Shown here piece after piece: positions 1 to 5,622 of a stretch of 5,688 nt of DNA; the stretch's first letter is position 1; the number at the start of each line of letters is the position of its first letter. The position numbers and the translations under genes were made by a program. The stretch is from contig JAEWVV010000059.1 in assembly GCA_023458995.1 (NCBI GenBank), positions 1 to 5,688 of the forward strand, given 5' to 3'. Source of the stretch: Bacillota bacterium. GTDB taxonomy: Bacteria; Bacillota_I; Bacilli_A; Acholeplasmatales; Acholeplasmataceae. The notes below the pieces were generated by a model. That model was given only the letters and a program-made list of their open reading frames with translations, was not told the origin of the DNA and did not search any database.

Positions 1-1
1 T

Positions 2-2281
2 ACTTATGACGACATTGAAGAATCTTGGGTTTTAGGTGATTATTATATCTATGTCTACGAAGATGATGTATCTTATGAAGGACTCGTTGTTTATGGTATT
101 GGTATTTATAGTGTTGAAGATTCAGGTGAAGAACCTGTTGAAGGCATATACTATGCATTTAACATTCAAGATACATTAACCGAATTAACATCATCTTATA
201 AGACCAACCCTGAAGTAGAACTTGATTTTGCTGATTTAAATGGTAAAGCAATCATTAAAGCAGCTTATTTGGCTAATATTACCGATTCAGCACCCACAGG
301 TCTAACCAATGGTATTATCTTTGCTTCTAACGTTAAAGATACTGCAAATGCTCTTGCATATCTTGAAATTGATACGTTAGGTCATATGATTCATTCCATT
401 TCATTTGCGATTGAAGTTAGAGATGCGTATGCTGAAAAACTATTAGACGCAAAACTTCAAGTCTTTGATGGAACATCATGGATTGATTATGCACAAGGTA
501 ATTTCTATTCCGAACTATCTACAGATCAAGTAGTAATCACGATCAGTGGTTTTAACGCTTCGCACTTCAGATTAGTCTTCGTTGGTGCAGGTCAAACATC
601 AAATGGCGGTCAATTTAGAATTGATCAAGTAAGTTTAATGCAGGAAGAACAAGTTGTTATCTATCCAACATGGACAGATTTAATGAATGTTCTAAAAACT
701 GAATTAAGTGATTCAAGCTTAGATACACTTATCCCTGAACTTGAAAACTTAACAGCTATTGAGTTAATTAAACTCGGAACTAGATCTTATCTTTTCGGCG
801 GTAGCTTTGCATACACAAATCATTTAGATCTTATTCAAAGTTATATCAATGAACTTATATCTGAAGGCTTTGTCTTAAATCAAGATTTATCAGATTTTTA
901 TGATACGAATGTGTATGCACTTCAAGTTTCTGAAGATATCGCTTATGGAGTTTATGTCTTATCTGATGGAGAGATTGCTACAGTGGGTATCATTAAATAT
1001 GATCCTGTCATTGAAAAGATTGAGTTAGATTCTTTATCTAACATGAAATCGATTAATGAATTTGAAGTTGAATCCTTTGCTGAATCAGGACTTCCTTCAA
1101 CAGGCGTATATGATGTATTAGTTGTTCCTGTTGAAATTAGTGGAAAACCATTTCCTGTAAACTATAAATCACAAATTGAACTCACATTTAATGGTACATC
1201 ACAACAAACCGGTTGGGAAAGTGTTTCAAGTTTCTATGAAAAGAGTAGTTATGGAAAGTTAGACTTAAACTTTGTTGTTTTAGATAAATACACAACCACA
1301 CAAAATCGTACATATTATGAAGGTTTTGATAATGGTGATGGCGATCAATACGCGATTAAAGAAGCTTTATTAGCATTAGATCCTTCAATTGATTTCAGCA
1401 AGTATGATAGCAATCTTGATGGTACCATCGATTCAATCATCTTTATATTCTCAGTTGAATATGATTATGATGTTGATCCATGGTGGGCATGGGTTTATGC
1501 TGCTAAACATGGTGAAGCAACTGGACTTGTACTTGATACGAAATCATTTGAGTATTATATGTGGGCAAGTTATTACTTCATCGAAGATGATCTTCCAGGA
1601 TCGAATCCAACAGTGAATGCCGAAACCTATATTCATGAACTTGGACATTTAATGGGTTTAATCGATTACTATTCATATACCCATGATTCAAGTCCAGTAG
1701 GAGGATTTGATATGATGGATTATAATGCAGGTGATCATGGTCCAGCGTCTAAACTTTTACTCGGTTGGTTACAACCTATGGTTGCAGTAGAAGGTACATA
1801 TGAAGTTACGCTTGAGTCTTACACACATGATACTGATGGTATAAATAGCGCAATCATTATTCCTTATGCAACAAATAACTTTGCTGATGGAGATACATTT
1901 GATGAATACATCATCATTATGTACTATACACCAGGTGGTCTATATGATGGACATATGGCTACAGATTATATCTTAGAACAACCAGGTTTAGTCATCTACC
2001 ATGTTGATGCTAGATTATATGAACCAACAGGGCTTTTTGAATCTTACTTCATGTACAATAATGATGGTACATCCGACTTTTTTATTGAAGTATTAGAAGC
2101 TGATAAAAATAATTCGCTTCCAGGTAGTTCTTCATTTATGGTATCCGATATGTTAACATCAGGAGAATTTGATTTATCGACATATAGTTGGCACCAAGGT
2201 GGAACAATTGATATTTCGATTGAACTTCTAGCAAATGTTGAAGTAGCAAACTCAATCGATTTCAGATTAACAGTTAACTAA
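2..2281 (+). CDS. M6-family (immune inhibitor A-like) zinc metalloprotease, 5' end outside window
   Basis: The reading frame is open from base 2 to the TAA at 2279-2281, giving 759 visible residues. The true start and any signal peptide lie upstream; a TTG at 269 falls inside the open frame and is not a convincing start. The zinc-protease signature HELGHLMGLID is at visible residues 545-555, with the two zinc-binding His and the catalytic Glu in HExxH. It is followed by GGFDMMDY (residues 567-574), which resembles the Met-turn region of M6 peptidases. Residues about 469-477 (DSNLDGTID) look like a calcium-binding loop, common before the active site in this family. The catalytic region spans about residues 365-660. 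Before it lies a beta-rich domain (about 50-170) resembling galactose-binding-like modules of secreted proteins, then a linker. No LPXTG motif or C-terminal membrane anchor is visible. Expected role: secreted or surface protease of unknown substrate. The family assignment is strong; the substrate and N-terminal domain identity are inferred. Confidence 0.88.
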   Translation, partial: TYDDIEESWVLGDYYIYVYEDDVSYEGLVVYGIGIYSVEDSGEEPVEGIYYAFNIQDTLTELTSSYKTNPEVELDFADLNGKAIIKAAYLANITDSAPTGLTNGIIFASNVKDTANALAYLEIDTLGHMIHSISFAIEVRDAYAEKLLDAKLQVFDGTSWIDYAQGNFYSELSTDQVVITISGFNASHFRLVFVGAGQTSNGGQFRIDQVSLMQEEQVVIYPTWTDLMNVLKTELSDSSLDTLIPELENLTAIELIKLGTRSYLFGGSFAYTNHLDLIQSYINELISEGFVLNQDLSDFYDTNVYALQVSEDIAYGVYVLSDGEIATVGIIKYDPVIEKIELDSLSNMKSINEFEVESFAESGLPSTGVYDVLVVPVEISGKPFPVNYKSQIELTFNGTSQQTGWESVSSFYEKSSYGKLDLNFVVLDKYTTTQNRTYYEGFDNGDGDQYAIKEALLALDPSIDFSKYDSNLDGTIDSIIFIFSVEYDYDVDPWWAWVYAAKHGEATGLVLDTKSFEYYMWASYYFIEDDLPGSNPTVNAETYIHELGHLMGLIDYYSYTHDSSPVGGFDMMDYNAGDHGPASKLLLGWLQPMVAVEGTYEVTLESYTHDTDGINSAIIIPYATNNFADGDTFDEYIIIMYYTPGGLYDGHMATDYILEQPGLVIYHVDARLYEPTGLFESYFMYNNDGTSDFFIEVLEADKNNSLPGSSSFMVSDMLTSGEFDLSTYSWHQGGTIDISIELLANVEVANSIDFRLTVN

Positions 2282-2297
2282 ATAAATTGAAACAAAG

Positions 2298-2327
2298 GGT
2301 ACAGTTCAATTATGTCTGTACCTTTTT
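2298..2327 (+). terminator. Rho-independent terminator of the M6 protease gene
   Basis: A 7-bp stem, GGTACAG (2298-2304) with CTGTACC (2316-2322), closes an 11-nt loop and is followed directly by TTTTT (2323-2327). It begins 17 nt after the protease stop codon. The T-run is also where the left end of the insertion sequence begins. Confidence 0.85.
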
Positions 2328-2328
2328 A

Positions 2329-2353
2329 TTATGTTGGTCGAAGACTAACATAA
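2329..2353 (+). repeat. Left-end hairpin 1 of the IS200-type element
   Basis: An 11-bp inverted repeat pairs TTATGTTGGTC (2329-2339) with GACTAACATAA (2343-2353) around a GAA loop, with one G-T wobble. Subterminal hairpins are the structures recognised by TnpA in single-stranded DNA. Because it overlaps the presumed junction by 2 bp, part of it may be flanking DNA. Confidence 0.6.
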
Positions 2354-2355
2354 AA

Positions 2356-2374
2356 CCACCTGCTCTGCGGGTGG
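2356..2374 (+). repeat. Left-end hairpin 2 of the IS200-type element
   Basis: CCACCTGC (2356-2363) pairs with GCGGGTGG (2367-2374) around a TCT loop; one pair is a T-G wobble. This compact GC-rich hairpin just inside the left end is a familiar feature of IS200-like elements and is probably a TnpA recognition structure. It may also hinder read-through transcription into the element. Confidence 0.7.
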
Positions 2375-2403
2375 ACTCAAAGAAGCGGAAGCGTTGAAAA
2401 AAA

Positions 2404-2469
2404 GAATCCCCTTGATTGGTATAATGGTAATGACCAATTGCCTTACACCCATTAAATCAAGGCGGATTC
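2404..2469 (+). promoter_or_regulatory. Long leader stem that sequesters the tnpA ribosome-binding region
   Basis: GAATCC plus CCTTGATT (2404-2417) pairs with AATCAAGG, a bulged C, then GGATTC (2455-2469): 14 base pairs with a single bulge. The 3' arm contains the only Shine-Dalgarno-like sequence (AAGGCGG, 2459-2465) ahead of the transposase ATG at 2478. A smaller alternative hairpin, ATTGGT (2415-2420) with ACCAAT (2433-2438), lies within it. IS200 of enteric bacteria is known to repress its transposase through an RBS-occluding leader stem; the same role here is inferred from the structure. Confidence 0.65.
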
Positions 2470-2477
2470 TATCACCA

Positions 2478-2945
2478 ATGCCAAAGAGGAATGATGACAG
2501 TAGTAGTTTATCTCATACGAAATGGAACTGCCAGTACCACATCGTGTTCACCCCAAAGTATCGAAGAAAAGCGATCTATGGTAAACTCCGAGCAGATATC
2601 GGAAAATATTTGAGACCTCTTTGTGAATATAAAGGCGTCGAAATAGTGGAAGCACATGCAATGAGTGAACACATTCACATGCTCGTCAAAATACCACCAA
2701 AGATCGCAGTGAGTTCGTTCATGGGATATCTCAAAGGAAAGAGCAGCTTGATCATCTTTGACGAGCATGCGAATCTCAAGTATAACTATGGATCCAGACA
2801 CTTCTGGTCAGAAGGTTACTACGTTTCGACCGTAGGTCTAAACAAGAAAGTCGTAGAGAACTACATCAGAAACCAAGAACTCGAAGACCAGGTGCAGGAT
2901 AAGAGAAGTTTGAAGGAATATAAAGACCCGTTCACGGGTAAGTAA
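2478..2945 (+). CDS. tnpA: IS200-type Y1 (HUH) transposase TnpA
   Basis: A 155-residue protein that catalyses single-strand excision and insertion of the element. It carries the HUH metal-binding pair at H65 and H67 (HIHMLV) and the YIRNQ motif with the probable nucleophilic tyrosine Y129 and Q133. Between them are the IS200 blocks SSFMGYLKGKSS, RHFW and EGYYVSTVG. The N-terminus (TKWNCQYHIVFTPKYRRK) and the DPF near the C-terminus are also typical, so the protein looks full length and intact. The frame is open further upstream (a TTG at 2394 and an ATG at 2430), but family members begin shortly before the TKW block, so the ATG at 2478 was chosen. The RBS is weak: AAGGCGG lies about 12 nt upstream inside a strong stem, which fits tight translational repression. 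No internal stop or frameshift is visible. Confidence 0.93.
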   Translation: MPKRNDDSSSLSHTKWNCQYHIVFTPKYRRKAIYGKLRADIGKYLRPLCEYKGVEIVEAHAMSEHIHMLVKIPPKIAVSSFMGYLKGKSSLIIFDEHANLKYNYGSRHFWSEGYYVSTVGLNKKVVENYIRNQELEDQVQDKRSLKEYKDPFTGK

Positions 2946-2975
2946 GGGTGTCCAATGCAATTGGGTCATCAAAAA

Positions 2976-2993
2976 GGCCCTCAAATGGGGGCC
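2976..2993 (-). terminator. IS right-end hairpin; reads as a terminator on the minus strand
   Basis: GGCCCT (2976-2981) pairs with GGGGCC (2988-2993), with one T-G wobble and a 6-nt loop. On the plus strand it is preceded by AAAAA (2971-2975). Read on the minus strand, the hairpin is therefore followed by TTTTT, a rho-independent terminator pattern. It probably serves as an end structure of the element and could also end transcription coming from the minus-strand membrane-protein gene at 3038-3424. Confidence 0.6.
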
Positions 2994-3004
2994 GCCAGTA
3001 TAGA

Positions 3005-3015
3005 GCCTTGTAGGC
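3005..3015 (+). repeat. Small subterminal hairpin near the IS right end
   Basis: GCCT (3005-3008) pairs with AGGC (3012-3015) around a TGT loop, a few bases before the presumed right cleavage region. Four base pairs are weak evidence alone, but position and GC content contrast with the AT-rich flank. Confidence 0.35.
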
Positions 3016-3037
3016 GTGGATTTTTATTTCATTTTAA

Positions 3038-3424
3038 TTATTTCTTATCTTCTAATCTAAAGTATGAATAGAATCCTAATCCAGAACATGCAGTAATTAA
3101 GACTAAGCTTAGTACAAACACTGTTTTAACCATGGGTCTATAGGCTGAAATGACTCTAATACTACCACTTAATACTCCGACATTATCTAAGTGAAGGCTA
3201 AATGCAACAGCTAAGATGATGGATGCAGCTAATAAGAAATCTTTTTTATTGAAGTACCAACCGACCCAAAGTAGTGCTGTTGGAATCAAAAAGTAGTAGA
3301 AGGCTGGCATTGCAAACGAACCATATGTAGGGAACCAATCCATGGCACGAATTACAAGTGAGATGATTAAAAGTATGGTTACAGTCAGTGCAGTAATAAA
3401 ATATAACAGGCTACGTTCTTTCAT
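3038..3424 (-). CDS. Small four-helix integral membrane protein, unknown function
   Basis: The 128-residue protein is mostly hydrophobic. Four likely membrane segments lie at about residues 6-26, 37-58, 62-79 and 101-122, with lysine-rich ends (MKER at the start, EDKK at the end) and charged turns (NKKD, YRPMVK). I recognise no family, catalytic motif or known transporter signature. The ATG at 3424 was chosen because GGAGGG (3434-3429) sits 5 nt before it. A second in-frame ATG at 3436 would add MEGL but overlaps that ribosome-binding site and has none of its own. A near-consensus promoter lies just upstream. The gene converges on the insertion sequence: its stop codon is about 9 bp from the presumed right end, so its original downstream sequence has been displaced. 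That the gene is real is supported by the promoter, RBS and coherent membrane topology; its function is unknown. Confidence 0.75.
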   Translation of the reverse strand: MKERSLLYFITALTVTILLIISLVIRAMDWFPTYGSFAMPAFYYFLIPTALLWVGWYFNKKDFLLAASIILAVAFSLHLDNVGVLSGSIRVISAYRPMVKTVFVLSLVLITACSGLGFYSYFRLEDKK

Positions 3425-3458
3425 TAGGCCCTCCATCGAACTTTAATTTACATAGTAT

Positions 3459-3487
3459 ATTATATGGTTTCAGCGTAATAAAGTCAA
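3459..3487 (-). promoter_or_regulatory. Sigma-A promoter for the small membrane-protein gene
   Basis: On the minus strand, TTGACT (3487-3482) is separated by exactly 17 nt from TATAAT (3464-3459). Transcription would start near 3452, leaving a short leader of about 27 nt before the ATG at 3424. Confidence 0.8.
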
Positions 3488-3580
3488 TGTTATCTGGTGT
3501 ATAATGGCTTCATTTAGTGAAAAAATGGGGTTTTTAATCTTAAGTAGTGATTCTTCATTCACAATTATGTAAGCAGTTTC

Positions 3581-3608
3581 AAAAAAAGCAATCCTTTAAG
3601 GACTGCTT
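3581..3608 (-). terminator. Rho-independent terminator of the CYTH gene
   Basis: On the minus strand a 9-bp stem, AAGCAGTCC (3608-3600) with GGATTGCTT (3594-3586), has a 5-nt loop and one G-T pair and runs into T residues (A3581-A3587 on the plus strand). It starts 6 nt after the stop codon of the gene ending at 3615. Confidence 0.88.
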
Positions 3609-3614
3609 AATTAT

Positions 3615-4166
3615 TTATCTTCTACACATGAAGGCACGTTCGCTCTTTCTTCTTGTTGGTGTCTGAGCAATATCATTTTCATTTAAAAATTTCTCGAACA
3701 ATTTTTGTCCTAAATGATAATCATCAACTTCATATTCAACTTCATAATCCGTTACATTGCAGTAATCACAACGATCTAGGAATAGTGTTCCACCTTCATA
3801 GGGTGTACTTACTCTATAGTTATCGAGTGATACTTTGAATGTGACAAAATAATCTAAGTCATCAAAGAAGTCTTTTGTATAAAAACCATGTGTGATCATA
3901 TCTTTAGCCTGTTCAGGTTGAAGAAGCACATGACTTTCAAAAGCACCATGTTCACTTTGACTCTTTAGAGTTACCTTATAGCGCGAATCACTTTTTTGTC
4001 TGATGCGAAGAACAATCTTTTGTTGATTAAGATCATAATTATCTGTATCAAAATAGTGATTGATCTGTTTAAAAATATTGTTCTCCAATTTAAATCTTCT
4101 TAGTAACTCATGATACTTTTCTGGAGTCAACCCAGTTTTAAATTCGATCTCTATATTTTTGGTCAT
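3615..4166 (-). CDS. YjbK-like CYTH-domain (triphosphate tunnel metalloenzyme) protein
   Basis: The 183-residue protein shows the CYTH signature: EIEFK (residues 6-10, the ExExK motif), a basic strand RIR (54-56), K68 in VTLK, R118, D131 and an acidic strand EVEYE (142-146). These charged residues line the tunnel that binds triphosphate and metal in this superfamily. The order and the NHYFDTD segment (36-42) recall Bacillus YjbK, so it is probably a cytoplasmic inorganic tripolyphosphatase or related phosphohydrolase; the substrate cannot be told from sequence. I chose the ATG at 4166: it places the ExExK motif right at the N-terminus as in YjbK, and AAGG (4178-4175) lies 8 nt upstream. An in-frame ATG at 4211 would add 15 residues, but a -10 element lies immediately before it, so transcription should start at about that codon. 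The gene is monocistronic and divergent from the GAPDH gene. Confidence 0.88.
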   Translation of the reverse strand: MTKNIEIEFKTGLTPEKYHELLRRFKLENNIFKQINHYFDTDNYDLNQQKIVLRIRQKSDSRYKVTLKSQSEHGAFESHVLLQPEQAKDMITHGFYTKDFFDDLDYFVTFKVSLDNYRVSTPYEGGTLFLDRCDYCNVTDYEVEYEVDDYHLGQKLFEKFLNENDIAQTPTRRKSERAFMCRR

Positions 4167-4215
4167 GGACATCACCTTTTTCATTATTCTGAGTAATTCC
4201 TTTTTAGCCATTACT

Positions 4216-4224
4216 ATTATATCA
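4216..4224 (-). promoter_or_regulatory. Extended -10 promoter for the CYTH gene
   Basis: On the minus strand the bases read TGATATAAT (4224-4216), a perfect extended -10 element. The best -35 match (TTCCCT, 4244-4239, 17-nt spacer) is poor, which extended -10 promoters tolerate. The predicted start of transcription is about 4209, favouring translation from the ATG at 4166. Confidence 0.6.
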
Positions 4225-4231
4225 AATCACC

Positions 4232-4243
4232 TCCCTAAAGGGA
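4232..4243. repeat. Short inverted repeat between the divergent CYTH and GAPDH promoters
   Basis: TCCCT (4232-4236) and AGGGA (4239-4243) form a perfect 12-bp dyad. It overlaps the -35 region of the CYTH promoter and lies about 40 bp upstream of the GAPDH -35 box. It could be an operator or chance; no regulator is recognised. Confidence 0.3.
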
Positions 4244-4283
4244 AGGAAAAACGTTTACATTCATGAACACGGTTTCATTATGT

Positions 4284-4311
4284 TTGCAATTACAATAAGT
4301 AATGGTAAAAT
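4284..4311 (+). promoter_or_regulatory. Promoter of the GAPDH gene
   Basis: TTGCAA (4284-4289) and TAAAAT (4306-4311) are 16 nt apart, and TGG directly before the -10 box makes it an extended -10. Transcription should start near 4318, giving a short leader before the RBS at 4335-4341. Confidence 0.7.
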
Positions 4312-4350
4312 ATAGTCGATGAAAAAAACAATTCAAGGAGGAAATAAAAT

Positions 4351-5364
4351 ATGGCAATTCGTGTTGCAATTAATGGCTTCGGCCGCATTGGACGTCTCGC
4401 TTTTAGATTGATGTCAAATGACTCAAGATTTAATGTAGTTGGTATTAACGATTTAACAGATGCTGAAACACTTGCATACCTTACAAAGTATGACACAGCA
4501 CAAGGACCTTTCATGGTTGATAAAGTATCATTTGAAGGTTCAAACTTAGTGTTTGATGGTAAAGTTATTCCTATTTTTGCTGAAAAAGATCCCAAAGTAT
4601 TACCATGGGGTAAATTAGGTGTTGATGTTGTTCTAGAATGTACAGGTCTTTTCACTGATGAAGTGAAAGCTGGTTGGCATTTAGAAGCAGGCGCTAAGAA
4701 AGTTGTTATTTCTGCTCCAGCATCAGGAAACGTTAAGACAATCGTTTATAACGTTAACGACAACACACTTGATGGTACTGAAAACATTATTTCTGGTGCT
4801 TCATGTACAACAAACTGTTTAGCTCCAATCGCTAAAGTTTTAGATGACAACTTCGGTATTGTTGGTGGTATGATGACAACTGTTCATGCTTACACTAATG
4901 ACCAATCATTAATGGACCAACCACACAAGAAGGGTATCCTTTCAAGAAGAGGAAGAGCTGCAGCAGCAAGCATCATCCCATCTTCTACAGGAGCAGCTAA
5001 AGCAATCGGTTTAGTATTACCACAATTAAAAGGTAAACTTGATGGTACAGCATTACGTGTTCCAACAATCACTGGTTCAGTTGTTGACTTAACTGTCGAA
5101 GTTAAGAAACACACAACACTAGAAGAAATCGATGCAGCATTCAAGAAGGCAGCAAACGAAACTTTACAATACATGGCTGATCCAATCGTATCTTCAGACG
5201 TTATTGGTACACATTATGGTTCAGTATACGATGCACATACAACACAAATCGTTAACTATGGCGATCGTCAATTAGTTAAAGTTATGGCATGGTATGACAA
5301 TGAAATGAGTTATACTGCACAGTTAATTAGAACTGTTGGTAAACTTGCAAGTTTAATTAAATAA
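4351..5364 (+). CDS. gap: Glyceraldehyde-3-phosphate dehydrogenase, type I (phosphorylating, NAD-dependent)
   Basis: The cytoplasmic glycolytic enzyme oxidises and phosphorylates glyceraldehyde 3-phosphate to 1,3-bisphosphoglycerate with NAD. The 337 residues match the usual family length. NGFGRIGR (8-15) is the Rossmann dinucleotide loop, and N33-D34 at the end of the second strand fits NAD rather than NADP use. The catalytic C152 sits in SCTTNCLAP, with the base H179 in TTVHAYTNDQ. The S-loop RRGRAAAASIIP follows, and WYDNEMSY marks the C-terminal part. The ATG at 4351 has an excellent ribosome-binding site (AAGGAGG, 4335-4341, 9 nt upstream). The codon choice is smooth and typical of a highly expressed gene. 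A promoter upstream and a strong terminator just downstream make it monocistronic, without pgk, tpiA or a cggR regulator next to it in this window. In-frame integrity is complete. Identification is secure; whether the cell has a second, anabolic GAPDH cannot be seen. Confidence 0.98.
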   Translation: MAIRVAINGFGRIGRLAFRLMSNDSRFNVVGINDLTDAETLAYLTKYDTAQGPFMVDKVSFEGSNLVFDGKVIPIFAEKDPKVLPWGKLGVDVVLECTGLFTDEVKAGWHLEAGAKKVVISAPASGNVKTIVYNVNDNTLDGTENIISGASCTTNCLAPIAKVLDDNFGIVGGMMTTVHAYTNDQSLMDQPHKKGILSRRGRAAAASIIPSSTGAAKAIGLVLPQLKGKLDGTALRVPTITGSVVDLTVEVKKHTTLEEIDAAFKKAANETLQYMADPIVSSDVIGTHYGSVYDAHTTQIVNYGDRQLVKVMAWYDNEMSYTAQLIRTVGKLASLIK

Positions 5365-5380
5365 CACATAAAAAAACATA

Positions 5381-5417
5381 AAAAAACGCGAATGTCAGTA
5401 TAAATTCGCGTTTTTTT
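5381..5417 (+). terminator. Strong rho-independent terminator of the GAPDH gene
   Basis: A 13-bp perfect stem pairs AAAAAACGCGAAT (5381-5393) with ATTCGCGTTTTTT (5404-5416) around a 10-nt loop. T5411-T5417 form the T-run and the A-run precedes the GC core, so it may work in both directions. Confidence 0.95.
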
Positions 5418-5478
5418 GTTATATTTTTTCGAAAATGTAAGAAAAATGCAATATATTAACATTTTCTTAATATTTTGA

Positions 5479-5507
5479 TTGACACTGAAGATTTGCAGTT
5501 GTATAAT
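5479..5507 (+). promoter_or_regulatory. Perfect-consensus sigma-A promoter driving the riboswitch leader
   Basis: TTGACA (5479-5484) and TATAAT (5502-5507) are both exact consensus hexamers with the optimal 17-nt spacer. The predicted start is around 5514. This places the riboswitch aptamer about 40 nt into a leader independent of the GAPDH gene, which is terminated upstream. Confidence 0.92.
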
Positions 5508-5551
5508 ATAAGGGAAAAATGTGAAAACATCTTTCATTATCTTCTCGATAT

Positions 5552-5622
5552 GTATAAAGGCAAAGCTAAGGAAACTTAGCGACGCAAAGCTATAGGGCCC
5601 TTCGAGGGCAGCCAGTTGTCAT
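5552..5622 (+). promoter_or_regulatory. Cyclic di-GMP-I riboswitch (GEMM-I) aptamer
   Basis: The conserved elements occur in the right order. AAAGGCAAAG (5556-5565) begins the core. P2 is a 6-bp hairpin, GCTAAG (5565-5570) with CTTAGC (5575-5580), capped by a GAAA tetraloop (5571-5574). GACGCAAAGC (5581-5590) is the joining segment. P3 is closed by GCT (5589-5591) with AGC (5610-5612) and contains GCCCT (5597-5601) paired to AGGGC (5605-5609). GCCAG (5611-5615) follows. P1 forms between GGCAA (5559-5563) and TTGTC (5616-5620), with one G-U pair. P3 is shorter than in many members. A G, not the A expected of cGAMP-sensing relatives, is present at the ligand-contact position of the 5' strand, so c-di-GMP is the likely ligand. 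Identification is by motif recognition, without a covariance search. Confidence 0.93.

Larger units (their letters stand above)
2331..3028 (+). mobile_element. IS200-type insertion sequence (IS200/IS605 family), apparently complete
   Basis: One Y1 transposase gene is flanked by subterminal hairpins, with no tnpB, which is the standalone IS200 organisation. The size of about 700 bp matches typical IS200 elements. Left-end hairpins lie at 2329-2353 and 2356-2374, and a right-end hairpin at 2976-2993. An 8-bp sequence, TTTTTATT, occurs on both sides (2323-2330 and 3021-3028). I used it to place the ends: this family makes no target-site duplication but cleaves at similar short sequences left and right. 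The exact ends are uncertain by several bases. The inside is visibly less AT-rich than the neighbouring genes, consistent with horizontal arrival. Confidence 0.8.

Noticed and set aside
269..2281. M6 protease starting at the TTG at 269
   Set aside because: The same frame is open to the left edge with coherent protein sequence, and there is no ribosome-binding site; the gene is truncated by the window rather than starting here.
2298..2374. CRISPR-like or repeat array from successive hairpins
   Set aside because: The hairpins differ in sequence and are explained by one terminator and the IS left end.
2394..2477. N-terminal extension of the transposase from the TTG at 2394
   Set aside because: The region is the structured leader of the element, and IS200 transposases start near the TKW block; no SD supports 2394.
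2508..2801. Minus-strand frame inside the transposase gene
   Set aside because: It lies opposite a conserved gene, with no RBS or recognisable protein features.
3504..3572. 22-codon plus-strand frame (MASFSEKMGF...) preceded by a TATAAT
   Set aside because: There is no Shine-Dalgarno site and the TATAAT overlaps the ATG; it lies between two minus-strand genes. Treated as chance.
4290..4655. Minus-strand frame overlapping the start of the GAPDH gene
   Set aside because: It is antisense to a conserved, well-supported gene, with no RBS and low-complexity translation.
4890..5174. Minus-strand frame inside the GAPDH gene
   Set aside because: Shadow frame on the opposite strand of conserved coding sequence.
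5310..5537. Minus-strand 75-codon frame across the GAPDH terminator and riboswitch promoter
   Set aside because: It crosses a strong terminator and a perfect promoter on the other strand, has no RBS and encodes low-complexity sequence.
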